Shown here piece by piece: positions 56,082-64,000 of a DNA stretch of 64,000 bases. A model generated the notes under the pieces. The model made no database searches. It was not told the origin of the DNA and worked only from the letters and a program-made list of their open reading frames with translations. Every line of letters begins with the position of its first letter. Position 1 is the first letter of the stretch. A program made the position numbers and the translations under genes. The DNA comes from Trichococcus sp. K1Tr (GTDB lineage: Bacteria; Bacillota; Bacilli; Lactobacillales; Aerococcaceae): NCBI RefSeq assembly GCF_028309625.1, contig NZ_JAQMHR010000001.1:248001-312000 (forward strand), in the 5' to 3' direction.

Positions 56082-56114
56082 CGAATCACCCTTTCTTATA
56101 AATCCAGCTGATAG

Positions 56115-56663
56115 TTAATTTTGAATAAAGCCAAAATCCTCAAGCGGATAGTACACCATCGCCGCTTTGCCAGCTATATCAGCCTGCGCGACAAAACCGA
56201 AGATCCGGCTGTCCCTGCTGCGCACTCTGTTGTCCCCCAACACAAAATAACTGCCTTCCGGGACCGTCTCCATTCCTGTCAAAGACAGCAAATCAAAATC
56301 CGAAGTGAAAACATCCATCCCCTGCTGCTTCTCCGTCCCCAGAAAAGACTCTTCAACAGTCTCACCATTCAGGTACAGTTGATCCTCGCTGTAAGCGATG
56401 GAATCGCCCGGCAATCCGATGACCCGCTTAATGAGCGTTTGCCCTTCTTCATTGCTGAAGATGATGATATCAAAGCGATCAATCTCTGAGAACGTCTCAT
56501 ATAAGAGATAGTTGCCCTGTGCCAGCGTAGGGCTCATGGAGTCGCCTTCCACTTTCAGCGGGATGAATACAAAAAAACGGATGATGATAACCAACAGCAA
56601 GGCAAAGTTGATCGCCTTCATCCAATCCCAGAGACCATCCTGCATCTTTTTATCTACTTTCAT
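56115..56663 (-). CDS. Signal peptidase I, copy 2
   Basis: This 182-residue paralogue of the downstream lepB has one membrane helix at about 17-36. The catalytic S42 (EGDSMSPTL) and K79 (LIKRVIGLPGD) are intact, as is the GDNRVRSRDSRIFG box. Tandem SPase I genes allow division of substrates. I chose ATG 56663 over TTG 56672 because AAAAGG gives a workable site only for the ATG. It is first in the lepB pair. Confidence 0.93.
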   Translation of the reverse strand: MKVDKKMQDGLWDWMKAINFALLLVIIIRFFVFIPLKVEGDSMSPTLAQGNYLLYETFSEIDRFDIIIFSNEEGQTLIKRVIGLPGDSIAYSEDQLYLNGETVEESFLGTEKQQGMDVFTSDFDLLSLTGMETVPEGSYFVLGDNRVRSRDSRIFGFVAQADIAGKAAMVYYPLEDFGFIQN

Positions 56664-56778
56664 CGGTATCAACCTTTTTGGTTATAGTATGTGCTAAAAC
56701 AACACTCATAGTTTAGCACATTTTACGCATAAAAAGAATCGCAACCGGTCCAAAGGCGAATATTCCAAGCAACACCAA

Positions 56779-56814
56779 AAAGGTTCGGCACTTCGTAAGA
56801 GCTGCCAAACCTTT
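56779..56814 (-). terminator. Terminator of the ypmS-S41 operon
   Basis: AAAGGTTCGGCA pairs with TGCCAAACCTTT (one mismatch) across a 12-nt loop. T5 follows on the minus strand, just after the S41 stop. Confidence 0.75.
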
Positions 56815-56818
56815 CGGA

Positions 56819-58300
56819 TTATTCGTTCCCTATCAATATTTCCACAGCCTTATCGTACTGTGTGTCGTTCTCCGTAAGGACTTCCCGCAATTGTTCGACT
56901 ATCGCCAATGCCGTGTCGCCCGTTACGATACCGGTTGTTTCCAGCTCGTTTGCAGCTTGGAACGACGCTACCTGCTCGGCAGTGTCTTCATCATAGTAAC
57001 CGTCCGCCTCGACTGCATAGCCGATGGCATTCAGCATCGCTTCGACATTCTTGACCTCTTCCGAGACGGTTCCTTCTTCATAGGTCGCTGTGGAATCGAT
57101 GATCGTCAATGTGGCGTATTCAGGAAGTGCGACTTCGTAGTCGACTGCGATCCCTTTTTCGTGGATCCAGTTGCCGTTCGGCGTAAGCCACTTCGCTACG
57201 GTCAATTTCAATTCGCTGCTTTCGGTCAACGGATACACTGTTTGTACAGTCCCTTTGCCGAAGGTCGTTGTCCCGACCAATGGTATCTCGGAAGACTCCT
57301 GCAGCGCCCCCGCAACGATTTCCGAAGCGCTGGCGCTTCCTTCATCGACAAGCAAGACGGTTGGTTCGGTTATCTTGAAATCTCCGAACTCGCTTGCGTT
57401 GGCTACGATTTTATTTGGCTCGGCATCTTTTTCTTGCGTCTGCATGATGACGTCTCCGTCGTTAAGGAATATATTGCTGATTTTCAAAGCCTGGTCCAAT
57501 AATCCGCCTGGATTCTGCCTGAAATCAAACACAAAGGATGTGACCCCCTGTGTGCGCAGATCCGTTACAGCACTGACGATATCGTCATAGGTCGGCGTTG
57601 AGAAACTGGAAACATGGACGATGCCGATTTCCGGATGTTCTTCATCGAGTTCAAATGTCACCGTTTCGATCGGAATCGTGTCCCTGATGATATTCACTTT
57701 GAAAGTCTGATCACCGCGGACTATTTCCAGAACCACTTCACTGCCCTTTTCGCCCCGGATCAAAGCGACTGCTTCACTAGCTGTCAGGCCCTGCAATGCC
57801 TGGCCATCCGAACTGAGGATGATGTCATTCGGCAAAAGCCCCGCTTTTTCGGCAGGCGAGCCTTTGATCGGTGATACAATGACGATCTGTTGATTCAAGG
57901 ACATGATTTCAGCTCCGATGCCTTCGAATGAGGCGGAGATCGTCTCGTCCAAGTTATCGCTCGCTTCTGTGTTCAAGTATTGACTGTAGGGATCGCCGAC
58001 CGCTTCCACCATGCCGCTCAAGGCGCCTTCGATCAGCTCTTCTTCATCGACACCTTCGACATAGTTGTTGAGCAGCGTCTGGTAGACGGCTCCGATGCGG
58101 TCCGCTGCAGCCGCATCCAACGTCGAACTGTTTGTCCCTTGGATGATCTCCTCCGTGGAGGGAAGCGTGACGCTTCTTCCGATCCACGCATACGTTCCGC
58201 CGATTGCCGCAGCAGCGACGATGAGCAAGGAAAGGAAATAGAAGGAGAGTTTGACTCCACGTTTTTTGCCGTTTTTAAGTTTATGCCCGTTGTTGCCCAT
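56819..58300 (-). CDS. S41 C-terminal processing peptidase with PDZ and peptidoglycan-binding domains
   Basis: This 493-residue CtpA/CtpB-type protease is anchored by an N-terminal helix (about 18-40). The PDZ domain spans about 118-205. The Ser/Lys dyad is S324 (EGSASASE) and K349 (TFGKGTVQ), with Q353. A C-terminal peptidoglycan-binding-1 domain lies at about 415-475 (VKNVEAMLNAIGY, QVASFQAANEL). It cleaves exported proteins near the cell wall; targets are unknown. It lies 20 nt after deoD in the ypmS-yozE-deoD group. AGAGGTG precedes the ATG. Confidence 0.94.
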   Translation of the reverse strand: MGNNGHKLKNGKKRGVKLSFYFLSLLIVAAAAIGGTYAWIGRSVTLPSTEEIIQGTNSSTLDAAAADRIGAVYQTLLNNYVEGVDEEELIEGALSGMVEAVGDPYSQYLNTEASDNLDETISASFEGIGAEIMSLNQQIVIVSPIKGSPAEKAGLLPNDIILSSDGQALQGLTASEAVALIRGEKGSEVVLEIVRGDQTFKVNIIRDTIPIETVTFELDEEHPEIGIVHVSSFSTPTYDDIVSAVTDLRTQGVTSFVFDFRQNPGGLLDQALKISNIFLNDGDVIMQTQEKDAEPNKIVANASEFGDFKITEPTVLLVDEGSASASEIVAGALQESSEIPLVGTTTFGKGTVQTVYPLTESSELKLTVAKWLTPNGNWIHEKGIAVDYEVALPEYATLTIIDSTATYEEGTVSEEVKNVEAMLNAIGYAVEADGYYDEDTAEQVASFQAANELETTGIVTGDTALAIVEQLREVLTENDTQYDKAVEILIGNE

Positions 58301-58320
58301 TCATACTACACCTCTTTAGA

Positions 58321-59022
58321 TTATAAGATAGATTCCAAAGCAACAAGCATCATGTCGTCGAACGTTGTTTCACGCTCTTCGGCAGTCGTTTCTTCCCCGG
58401 TCAGGATATGGTCGCTGATCGTCAACAAAGCCAATGCTTTCCGGTTGTATTTGGCGGCCAGCAGGTACAGTCCGGCAGCTTCCATTTCCACAGCCAGAAC
58501 GCCATAGTCAGCCAATTTCTGTTTATCCAACTCTTCGTTGTAGAAGCGGTCCGAGGACAGGACATTGCCGACGTGGACGGATAATTTCCGTTCCTTCGCG
58601 ACCATATAGGCGTTGTGCATCAGTTCAAAGTTGCAGATCGGCGCAAAGTTGACTTGACCGTTGAACGTATTGCTGACGACGCTGGAATCTGTTGTCGCGC
58701 CTTGCGCAATGACGATGTCGCGGACATGGATATCTTTTTGGATCGCCCCTGCCGAACCGACACGGATCAGATTCTGCACGTTGTACTCGGTGATCAGCTC
58801 ATTGGCGTAGATCATGATCGAAGGCAAGCCCATGCCAGTGCCTTGGACAGAGACGCGCTTGCCTTTATATGTCCCTGTGTAACCAAACATGTTCCGGACC
58901 GAATTGTACTGCTCGACGTTCTCCAGATAAGTCTCCGCAATGTACTTCGCTCTTAATGGGTCGCCCGGCAACAGGACTGTTTCCGCGATTTGCCCAGGTT
59001 TTGCTGCGATGTGTGTACTCAT
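58321..59022 (-). CDS. deoD: Purine-nucleoside phosphorylase, DeoD type
   Basis: This 233-residue hexameric enzyme releases purine bases from (deoxy)nucleosides using phosphate. The motifs are [21 protein letters not shown] (N-terminus, phosphate site), IRVGSAGAI (about 86-94), and VEMEAAGLY (about 178-186), followed by the catalytic ISDHILTGE Asp (about 203). Length matches the bacterial low-specificity type. GAAGGAAATG lies upstream of the ATG. It is part of a salvage-and-envelope gene group rather than a deo operon. Confidence 0.97.
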   Translation of the reverse strand: MSTHIAAKPGQIAETVLLPGDPLRAKYIAETYLENVEQYNSVRNMFGYTGTYKGKRVSVQGTGMGLPSIMIYANELITEYNVQNLIRVGSAGAIQKDIHVRDIVIAQGATTDSSVVSNTFNGQVNFAPICNFELMHNAYMVAKERKLSVHVGNVLSSDRFYNEELDKQKLADYGVLAVEMEAAGLYLLAAKYNRKALALLTISDHILTGEETTAEERETTFDDMMLVALESIL

Positions 59023-59043
59023 TTCATTTCCTTCTTTCTTTAT

Positions 59044-59268
59044 CTAATTTCTGTTCCTCTCGACGTATACGTCAAACAACTCATCAAAAACGGACATGAA
59101 CTCTGTATATTCTCCACTCAACTCCAGGTAATCGGCAAGTTCGTGGTATTCGGTCATTTGCTTCGGAAACCCGATATCCTCGGAAACCCGATTCGCGAAT
59201 GCTGTTTTGTCGTCTTTTTTATATGGGTCTCTATACGTGAGAATGAAAAGGTAAAAAGATTGTCTCAT
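59044..59268 (-). CDS. YozE-family (UPF0346) small protein
   Basis: This 74-residue protein has the characteristic start MRQSFYLFILTYRDP, then FANRVSEDIGFPKQMTEYHE and DYLELSGEYTEFMSVFDE. The YozE fold is a small sterile-alpha-motif-like helical bundle of unknown role, found only in Firmicutes. It lies 15 nt after ypmS and 21 nt before deoD, and AGAGG precedes the ATG. Confidence 0.93.
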   Translation of the reverse strand: MRQSFYLFILTYRDPYKKDDKTAFANRVSEDIGFPKQMTEYHELADYLELSGEYTEFMSVFDELFDVYVERNRN

Positions 59269-59283
59269 AAATTAGGCCTCTTT

Positions 59284-59907
59284 CTATTCTATCAAATTTT
59301 CTGTTGGTATGCTTACTTCAAATGAATATTCTTTCGTCCCTTTATCGATGGAAAGCAAACGGATGGCACTTTCTTTCGGCAGGTCCATGCTGGCCAAGTT
59401 CATCAGCACCGTTTCCGAATCCGCATCCAAGCTGACGAATGCAGGGAGTGTCAAAAATTGAGCCAAAAGACTCAAGGCTTCTTTTTCGGGCAAAGACAAC
59501 CCGCCCAGGGAAATGCCCGTCACCTTCATCTGCAGATTGCCGTCCGTTGTCGCATGCGGCTCCCCTGATAAAGCAAACGGAATCGAAAGCCCCAGCAGCA
59601 CGGTTTCACCTTTTAAAGTCACCACATCCGTGATTTCCACCGAATATCCGGCCAGGCTCTCCTCGGATTTCATATATTCGTTGGCGATGACAGCCAATTC
59701 GGCATTGCTCAAGGAAACTCCTACCGAAAGCTGATCCTCTGCTTGCGCCGTGACTTGTTCGTCAGTTGCAGTTTGAGCGGGTTGTTCCATCGTGATTTTC
59801 GAGAATAGCCAAACCACTGCGATGACCAGCACGAACGACAAGGTGATGAAAGCAATTTTCCATGGATTCGGGCTGTTTTTCACACTTCTTTGTTGATTGG
59901 TTCCCAT
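59284..59907 (-). CDS. YpmS-family membrane-anchored protein (DUF2140)
   Basis: This 207-residue protein has a cytoplasmic start, one membrane helix (about 18-37, IAFITLSFVLVIAVVWLF) and an outside domain beginning VGVSLSNAELAVIANEYM. VLLGLSIPFALSGEPHATTD is typical of YpmS. The family often sits next to yozE, as here, and is thought to act at the cell surface; its function is unproven. I chose ATG 59907 because AAAGGGG lies 8 nt upstream. It is first in the operon. Confidence 0.9.
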   Translation of the reverse strand: MGTNQQRSVKNSPNPWKIAFITLSFVLVIAVVWLFSKITMEQPAQTATDEQVTAQAEDQLSVGVSLSNAELAVIANEYMKSEESLAGYSVEITDVVTLKGETVLLGLSIPFALSGEPHATTDGNLQMKVTGISLGGLSLPEKEALSLLAQFLTLPAFVSLDADSETVLMNLASMDLPKESAIRLLSIDKGTKEYSFEVSIPTENLIE

Positions 59908-60090
59908 TCTATTCGCCCCTTTCAAAATATTCCCGTGAAGCTTTCTGTCATTTTCAGGTGGGAGAGATACTGCTATTTTCTTAAATCTTACCATTTAATG
60001 TGCTATAATGCATTCAGAAGGACGTTGTTGGAGACTGTTTTTTTCTTTGGCCAAAAAACAATTGCTGACAGGCAACAAGGAGGAATGAAT

Positions 60091-60741
60091 GTGACTACTT
60101 TTCCGCAAACAGAAGGCAGACGCAAAATCATCGTAAACGAAGTGTTGAATGCCGTAACACATGGAATCGGAACCTTGCTTAGCATCGCAGGATGCGTCTT
60201 ACTCATTTTGAAAGGGTCCCAATCAGGAAACGTTACAGAAGTCGTTGCCTATGCCATTTATGGTGCTTCGATGATATTACTTTTTCTGTCGTCGACGCTC
60301 TACCACAGCTTCAGTTTGACCCGGTTTCAAAAGATTTTCCGCTACATCGATCACGCAGCCATCTATTTGTTGATTGCGGGTACGTATACGCCGTTTTGTT
60401 TGATCGCGGTCCGTAACGGCCAAAGCAGAGCCTTGTTCATTGCCGTCTGGGCAATCGCAATCATCGGCATTATCCTGAAGATCTTTTTCGTCGGAAAATT
60501 CAATCGGATTTCCACCCTCTTATACTTGGGCATGGGATGGATGGCGCTGTTCATCATTCAACCGATGTACCAGACACTCGGCCTGAACGGCATTGTGCTC
60601 ATCGGCTTGGGCGGTTTGAGTTACAGTTTGGGGACTATTTTTTACTCGAACAAAAAATATGGGTTTATGCATGTCATTTGGCACCTCTTCGTTCTGGCAG
60701 GCGCCGCTTTCATGTACTTCGGTATCCTATTGTACGTCTAG
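60091..60741 (+). CDS. Hemolysin III family (PAQR-like) membrane protein
   Basis: This 216-residue protein has seven membrane helices. It carries the conserved metal-binding pattern of the family: NEVLNAVTHGIGTLL, STLYHSFS, IDHAAIYLLIAGTYTPF, and a late HVIWHLFVLAGA. Family proteins (TrhA) affect membrane fluidity; the hemolysin name is historical. I chose GTG 60091, since AAGGAGG is 7 nt upstream; ATG 60085 is only one base from it. The gene is divergent from ypmS and ends in a terminator. Confidence 0.92.
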   Translation: MTTFPQTEGRRKIIVNEVLNAVTHGIGTLLSIAGCVLLILKGSQSGNVTEVVAYAIYGASMILLFLSSTLYHSFSLTRFQKIFRYIDHAAIYLLIAGTYTPFCLIAVRNGQSRALFIAVWAIAIIGIILKIFFVGKFNRISTLLYLGMGWMALFIIQPMYQTLGLNGIVLIGLGGLSYSLGTIFYSNKKYGFMHVIWHLFVLAGAAFMYFGILLYV

Positions 60742-60764
60742 AAAAATCAAAAAATACAAAAAGC

Positions 60765-60800
60765 GGGCTGACTCCAAAAACATCGGAGTCAGCCCTTTTT
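60765..60800. terminator. Bidirectional terminator between hemolysin III gene and folA
   Basis: GGGCTGACTCC pairs perfectly with GGAGTCAGCCC, with T5 on the plus side and an A-rich run on the other. Confidence 0.85.
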
Positions 60801-60802
60801 GC

Positions 60803-61291
60803 TTATTCCACCCGTTTGAACACTTTGAATTCATGTTCATAGCGGTTTTTGTCGTCGACAACGCCTGAGGTTGACGAGATTAATTCCCACTCGTTCCAGT
60901 CTGTTGTCGGAAAATAAGTGTCTCCGTCAAAGTCGGCATGGATGACGGTCTGGTACAGGATATCCGCGAAAGGCAGGAACAGCTCAAAGATCTCGCTGCC
61001 GCCGATGATGAAAAGCGTGTCCTCTGCATTATCCAGCGCCAATACTTCTTTGATGTCATGAAGGACAGTAACACCCGGATGCGTGTAGTCGGTTTGCCTC
61101 GTCAGGATGATGCTTTCCCTTTTCGGCAGCGGGCGTGCCCCCATCCCCTCGAACGTTTTTCTGCCCATCACGATTTTGTGGTTCAGTGTTTTCTCTTTGA
61201 AATACTTCAGATCACTCGGCAGGTGCCATGGCAACGTGCCGCCTTTTCCGATGATTCCGTTGTCGTCTTCAGCCCATAATAATGCGATCAT
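60803..61291 (-). CDS. folA: Dihydrofolate reductase
   Basis: This 162-residue NADPH enzyme restores tetrahydrofolate, needed after thymidylate synthase. The N-terminal MIALLWAEDDNGIIGKGGTLPWHLPSDL contains the Trp and Asp of the substrate pocket; here W22 and D27 fall in PWHLPSD. MGRKTFEGMG (about 42-51) and IIGGSEIFELF (about 94-104) bind NADPH. The ATG has only a weak ribosome site (no AGGAG). It follows thyA by 100 nt, as is usual. Confidence 0.97.
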   Translation of the reverse strand: MIALLWAEDDNGIIGKGGTLPWHLPSDLKYFKEKTLNHKIVMGRKTFEGMGARPLPKRESIILTRQTDYTHPGVTVLHDIKEVLALDNAEDTLFIIGGSEIFELFLPFADILYQTVIHADFDGDTYFPTTDWNEWELISSTSGVVDDKNRYEHEFKVFKRVE

Positions 61292-61391
61292 CTTATGTTT
61301 TGCCGCGCAGCCGAGCCAACGCCCGGATCTCTCAGGAACTATGATGGAACCTGATGGCGGCAGCCTCCTTTTCCTCGATATGATGAAAAAT

Positions 61392-62339
61392 TTATACAGC
61401 GATCGGTGCTTTGATGCCAGGGTGACTCACGTAGCCTTCCAGGACGATATCTTCTTTTTCCATTTCAAAAATGGATTTCTCCGGATGCTTCAGCACCAAC
61501 TTAGGCAATGCGAAAGGCTCTCTGGAAAGCTGCAGCTCGATCTGTTCGATATGATTCAGGTAAAGATGGGCATCCCCGAATGTGTGGATGAATTCCCCGA
61601 CTTCAAGACCCGTTTCATTTGCGATCAAATGCGTCAACAGGGCGTAGCTGGCTATGTTGAACGGCACCCCCAAAAAGATATCCGCGCTTCTTTGGTACAG
61701 TTGGCAGCTGAGCTTCCCATCCGTCACATAAAATTGGAACAGTGTATGGCATGGCGGCAAGGCCATCGAAGGGACGTCTTCCGGATTCCAGGCCGAAACC
61801 ATCAACCTTCTCGAATCAGGGTTCGTCTTGATCATTTCGATGACATCGCTGATCTGATCGATGAATTCCCCTTGCGTCGTTTTCCAGCGGCGCCATTGGG
61901 ACCCATAAATGTTGCCCAATTCGCCGTGTTTGGCTGCAAAGGCTGCATCCGTCAAAATCGCTTCCCGGAATTTGGCCATTTCGGCAGCATAGATTTCTTT
62001 GAAGCCTTCTTCCTTCAGGACCCTATGGCCGAAGTCTTCCATATCCGGCCCTGTGTAATCTGCTGATTTCACATAGCGCTCGAATGCCCACTCATCCCAG
62101 ATGTGGTTGTTGTTTTCCAACAAGTATTTGATGTTCGTGTCGCCCTTCAGGAACCACAGCAGCTCGCTTTTGATGAGGCCGAAAGCGACTTTTTTGGTCG
62201 TCAGGATCGGGAAGCCTTCAGCCAGGTCGAAACGCATTTGATGGCCGAAGATGCTTTTCGTGCCGGTGCCGGTGCGGTCGTGTTTCGTTGCGCCTGTTTC
62301 CAGGACGGTTCTTGCTAAATCCAAATATTGTTTTGTCAT
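61392..62339 (-). CDS. thyA: Thymidylate synthase
   Basis: This 315-residue enzyme methylates dUMP to dTMP with methylenetetrahydrofolate. The nucleophile is C197 in [23 protein letters not shown] and SWNPEDVP-like SAWNPEDVP are conserved. Length matches the Lactobacillus casei type, with the 50-residue insert at about 90-140. I chose ATG 62339, with AGGAGAAC upstream. It begins 19 nt after the ABC-F gene and is probably in one transcript with it and folA. Confidence 0.97.
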   Translation of the reverse strand: MTKQYLDLARTVLETGATKHDRTGTGTKSIFGHQMRFDLAEGFPILTTKKVAFGLIKSELLWFLKGDTNIKYLLENNNHIWDEWAFERYVKSADYTGPDMEDFGHRVLKEEGFKEIYAAEMAKFREAILTDAAFAAKHGELGNIYGSQWRRWKTTQGEFIDQISDVIEMIKTNPDSRRLMVSAWNPEDVPSMALPPCHTLFQFYVTDGKLSCQLYQRSADIFLGVPFNIASYALLTHLIANETGLEVGEFIHTFGDAHLYLNHIEQIELQLSREPFALPKLVLKHPEKSIFEMEKEDIVLEGYVSHPGIKAPIAV

Positions 62340-62358
62340 CTTTGTTCTCCTATATACA

Positions 62359-64000
62359 TTAATCTTTGGCGAATTGGCTGAGATATTCCCAGCGTTCCCA
62401 TTTTTCGGCAAGCGCAGCTTCCGTGTTGTCCAGGTCCTGTTGCAATTGGGTCAAATTTTCAAAGTTCGAAGCATTTTCGGCCATTGCGCTCTGCAATGTC
62501 TGCCCTTGTTCCTCAAGTGCGGCAATGTCGTCCTCGATTGTTTCCCATTCTTTCTGCTCCAAGTAGGTCCATTTGGTCTTTTCCGTGACCGCATCCTGAG
62601 ACGGGACAGGTGCTGCCGTTTTTTTGTTTTGCTGTTTAGCGGTTTCGCTTTCCTTTTGACTGGATACCAGCAAATATTCGCTCATGTCCCCAAAGAATAC
62701 GTCCGGTTTGCCTTCATCGTTCAGGATCAACAGCTTGTCGGCCACTTTATCCAAGAAATAGCGGTCATGCGAAACAGTGATGACGGCTCCGCCGAAGCTG
62801 TTCAAGTAATCCTCCAATACCGTCAGCGTATCGATATCCAAGTCGTTCGTCGGCTCATCCATCAGCAGCACATTCGGTTTTGTCATCAGCAACTTCAGTA
62901 AGTAAAGGCGACGTTTTTCCCCTCCGGATAACGAACTGATCAGGCTGCCATGCGTTTCGCGCGGGAAGAGGAACGTTTCCAGCATCTCCTTGACGCTGAC
63001 GATGATGCCGTCGCTTAATTTCACCTCTTCGGCGATCTCCTGCAGGTAATTGATGACGCGCTTGTCGTCAGGGAGCACTTCGGAAAGTTGTTTGTAGTAG
63101 GCTATTTTGACGGTCTCTCCGATGATCAGATTCCCGCTGGCAATCTCTATTTCGCCTGCCAACATATTCAGCAAGGTTGTCTTGCCTGCCCCATTTTTGC
63201 CGACGATGCCGATGCGATCGTTCGACTGGAATATATAGGAAAAATCGTTGAGGACTTGCTTGTCTCCCGCAAAAAGCGAGATATGCTCCAGATTGAAGAC
63301 GCGTTTGCCCAAGCGGGAACCATCCAATTGGATTTCGAGCTTGGCATCGGTCGTGCTTTGTTGCGTGACCTTTTCCAAATCCTCAAATCGGTGGATCCGT
63401 GCCTGTTGCTTAGTCGTCCTCGCTTTGGCGCCCTTGCGCATCCATTGCAGTTCGCTCTTGTAGAGTTTCAGCTGTTTCTCATCCATTTTTTGCTGAATGG
63501 CTTCGCGTTCGCTCTTCTGGAACAAATAGTCTTCGTAGTTTCCTGTGTAGACTTCCACTCCGCCGTTCTTCAGTTCGATGATTTTCGTTACGGCATTCTC
63601 GAGGAAGTAGCGGTCATGAGTCACCAAAAGGACGGAGCCTTTGTATTGGGCGAGATAGTTTTCCAGCCAAGTGATCGAATCCATGTCAAGGTGGTTGGTC
63701 GGTTCATCCAACAACAACAGGTCCGGCGCTTGGATCAGCACCTGCGCCAAGCCAACGCGTTTCCGTTGTCCACCGGATAGCTCGCCTACTTTTTTCGTGA
63801 TGTCATCCAAACCCAACCTGTTCAGGATGGATTTGATCTGAACCTCTGTTTGCCAAGCATTTTGCGCATTCATGTCAGCTTCGGCCTTGCTGTATCGGTT
63901 CTGATAATCCGGATTCAGACTGTCGTTCACCAACAATTCCAAAGCTTCCTCGTAGGCGCGGACCGTCTTGATGATGGGCGCTTCGCCTTCATAGACCGCT
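62359..64000 (-). CDS. ABC-F family ATPase (YfmR/Uup-like), 5' end cut by window edge
   Basis: About 546 residues are visible; the N-terminal part including the first Walker A is beyond 64000. Seen are the first signature [16 protein letters not shown] and Walker [13 protein letters not shown], the linker with [20 protein letters not shown], and the second ATPase domain with [20 protein letters not shown] and [10 protein letters not shown]-terminal coiled coil ([20 protein letters not shown]) fits the Uup/YfmR branch. ABC-F proteins act on the ribosome rather than transport. It is upstream of thyA by 19 nt. Confidence 0.93.
   Translation of the reverse strand, partial: AVYEGEAPIIKTVRAYEEALELLVNDSLNPDYQNRYSKAEADMNAQNAWQTEVQIKSILNRLGLDDITKKVGELSGGQRKRVGLAQVLIQAPDLLLLDEPTNHLDMDSITWLENYLAQYKGSVLLVTHDRYFLENAVTKIIELKNGGVEVYTGNYEDYLFQKSEREAIQQKMDEKQLKLYKSELQWMRKGAKARTTKQQARIHRFEDLEKVTQQSTTDAKLEIQLDGSRLGKRVFNLEHISLFAGDKQVLNDFSYIFQSNDRIGIVGKNGAGKTTLLNMLAGEIEIASGNLIIGETVKIAYYKQLSEVLPDDKRVINYLQEIAEEVKLSDGIIVSVKEMLETFLFPRETHGSLISSLSGGEKRRLYLLKLLMTKPNVLLMDEPTNDLDIDTLTVLEDYLNSFGGAVITVSHDRYFLDKVADKLLILNDEGKPDVFFGDMSEYLLVSSQKESETAKQQNKKTAAPVPSQDAVTEKTKWTYLEQKEWETIEDDIAALEEQGQTLQSAMAENASNFENLTQLQQDLDNTEAALAEKWERWEYLSQFAKD

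Noticed and set aside
60091-60741. Hemolysin virulence factor
   Set aside because: The hemolysin III name is historical. These seven-helix proteins occur in harmless bacteria and are linked to membrane properties.
61292-61391. Folate (THF) or TPP riboswitch between thyA and folA
   Set aside because: A CTGAGA string occurs on the minus strand, but the rest of the TPP or THF core is missing and the gap is inside an operon.

Overview
The window is chromosomal DNA from a low-to-medium GC Gram-positive bacterium, most likely a member of the Lactobacillales (Carnobacteriaceae-like; the moderate GC and gene content fit Trichococcus best, which is an inference and not proven). The evidence is the core gene order rbgA-rnhB-dprA-topA-trmFO-xerC-hslV-hslU-codY, topoisomerase IV (parE-parC) divergent from plsY, pflB-pflA fermentation genes, CodY, YozE, YpmS, strong AGGAGG ribosome binding sites, and many lipoproteins with Firmicutes-type lipoboxes. 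It holds 56 protein genes that I support (two cut by the window ends), plus one 15-codon leader peptide. I see no rRNA, tRNA, CRISPR array, insertion sequence or prophage.

Layout. 1-505: 3'-truncated amino-acid ABC permease (-). 947-2839: secreted subtilisin (-). 3190-9000: small accessory genes (GNAT, SagB-type flavin dehydrogenase, YozG-like HTH plus DUF2975 pair, VOC plus HAD pair, LysR, NmrA-like oxidoreductase). 9144-16702: envelope and transport genes (DUF4230 protein, DUF4352-type lipoprotein, ABC exporter, surface fumarate-reductase-like flavoprotein, orphan ABC ATPase, patatin). 16745-21456: branched-chain amino acid operon ilvB-ilvN-ilvC-ilvA behind a promoter, a CodY-like box and a leader-peptide attenuator. 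21825-29978: oligopeptide transport, oppBCDF with two OppA lipoproteins. 30338-35433: pullulanase, CorA, phosphoesterase, Mn-pyrophosphatase. 35533-38686: pyruvate formate-lyase and its activase. 38987-44305: topoisomerase IV and plsY. 44401-55332: aldose epimerase, CodY, HslUV, XerC, TrmFO, TopA, DprA, RNase HII, RbgA. 55419-59907: two signal peptidases, S41 protease, purine nucleoside phosphorylase, YozE, YpmS. 60091-64000: hemolysin III family protein, then folA, thyA and an ABC-F protein truncated at the right edge.

How parts work together. CodY (45310-46128) normally senses branched-chain amino acids and GTP and represses ilv and opp genes. The window contains CodY-like boxes with three mismatches upstream of both ilvB and the oppA next to oppF. 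The ilv operon also carries a leader peptide with 7 Ile/Leu/Val codons out of 15, followed by mutually exclusive antiterminator and terminator hairpins.

The most unusual non-coding signal is three intergenic arrays (about 3545-3683, 5412-5547 and 21571-21746). Each is a run of imperfect palindromes repeated at a period of about 51-52 nt. The arrays differ in sequence from one another but share the spacing, and pairing is kept by compensatory changes between units. A second signal is that dprA and xerC each start directly after the U-tract of a strong terminator-like hairpin whose 3' arm contains the Shine-Dalgarno sequence. I did not find a clear new multi-gene defence or biosynthetic system here.
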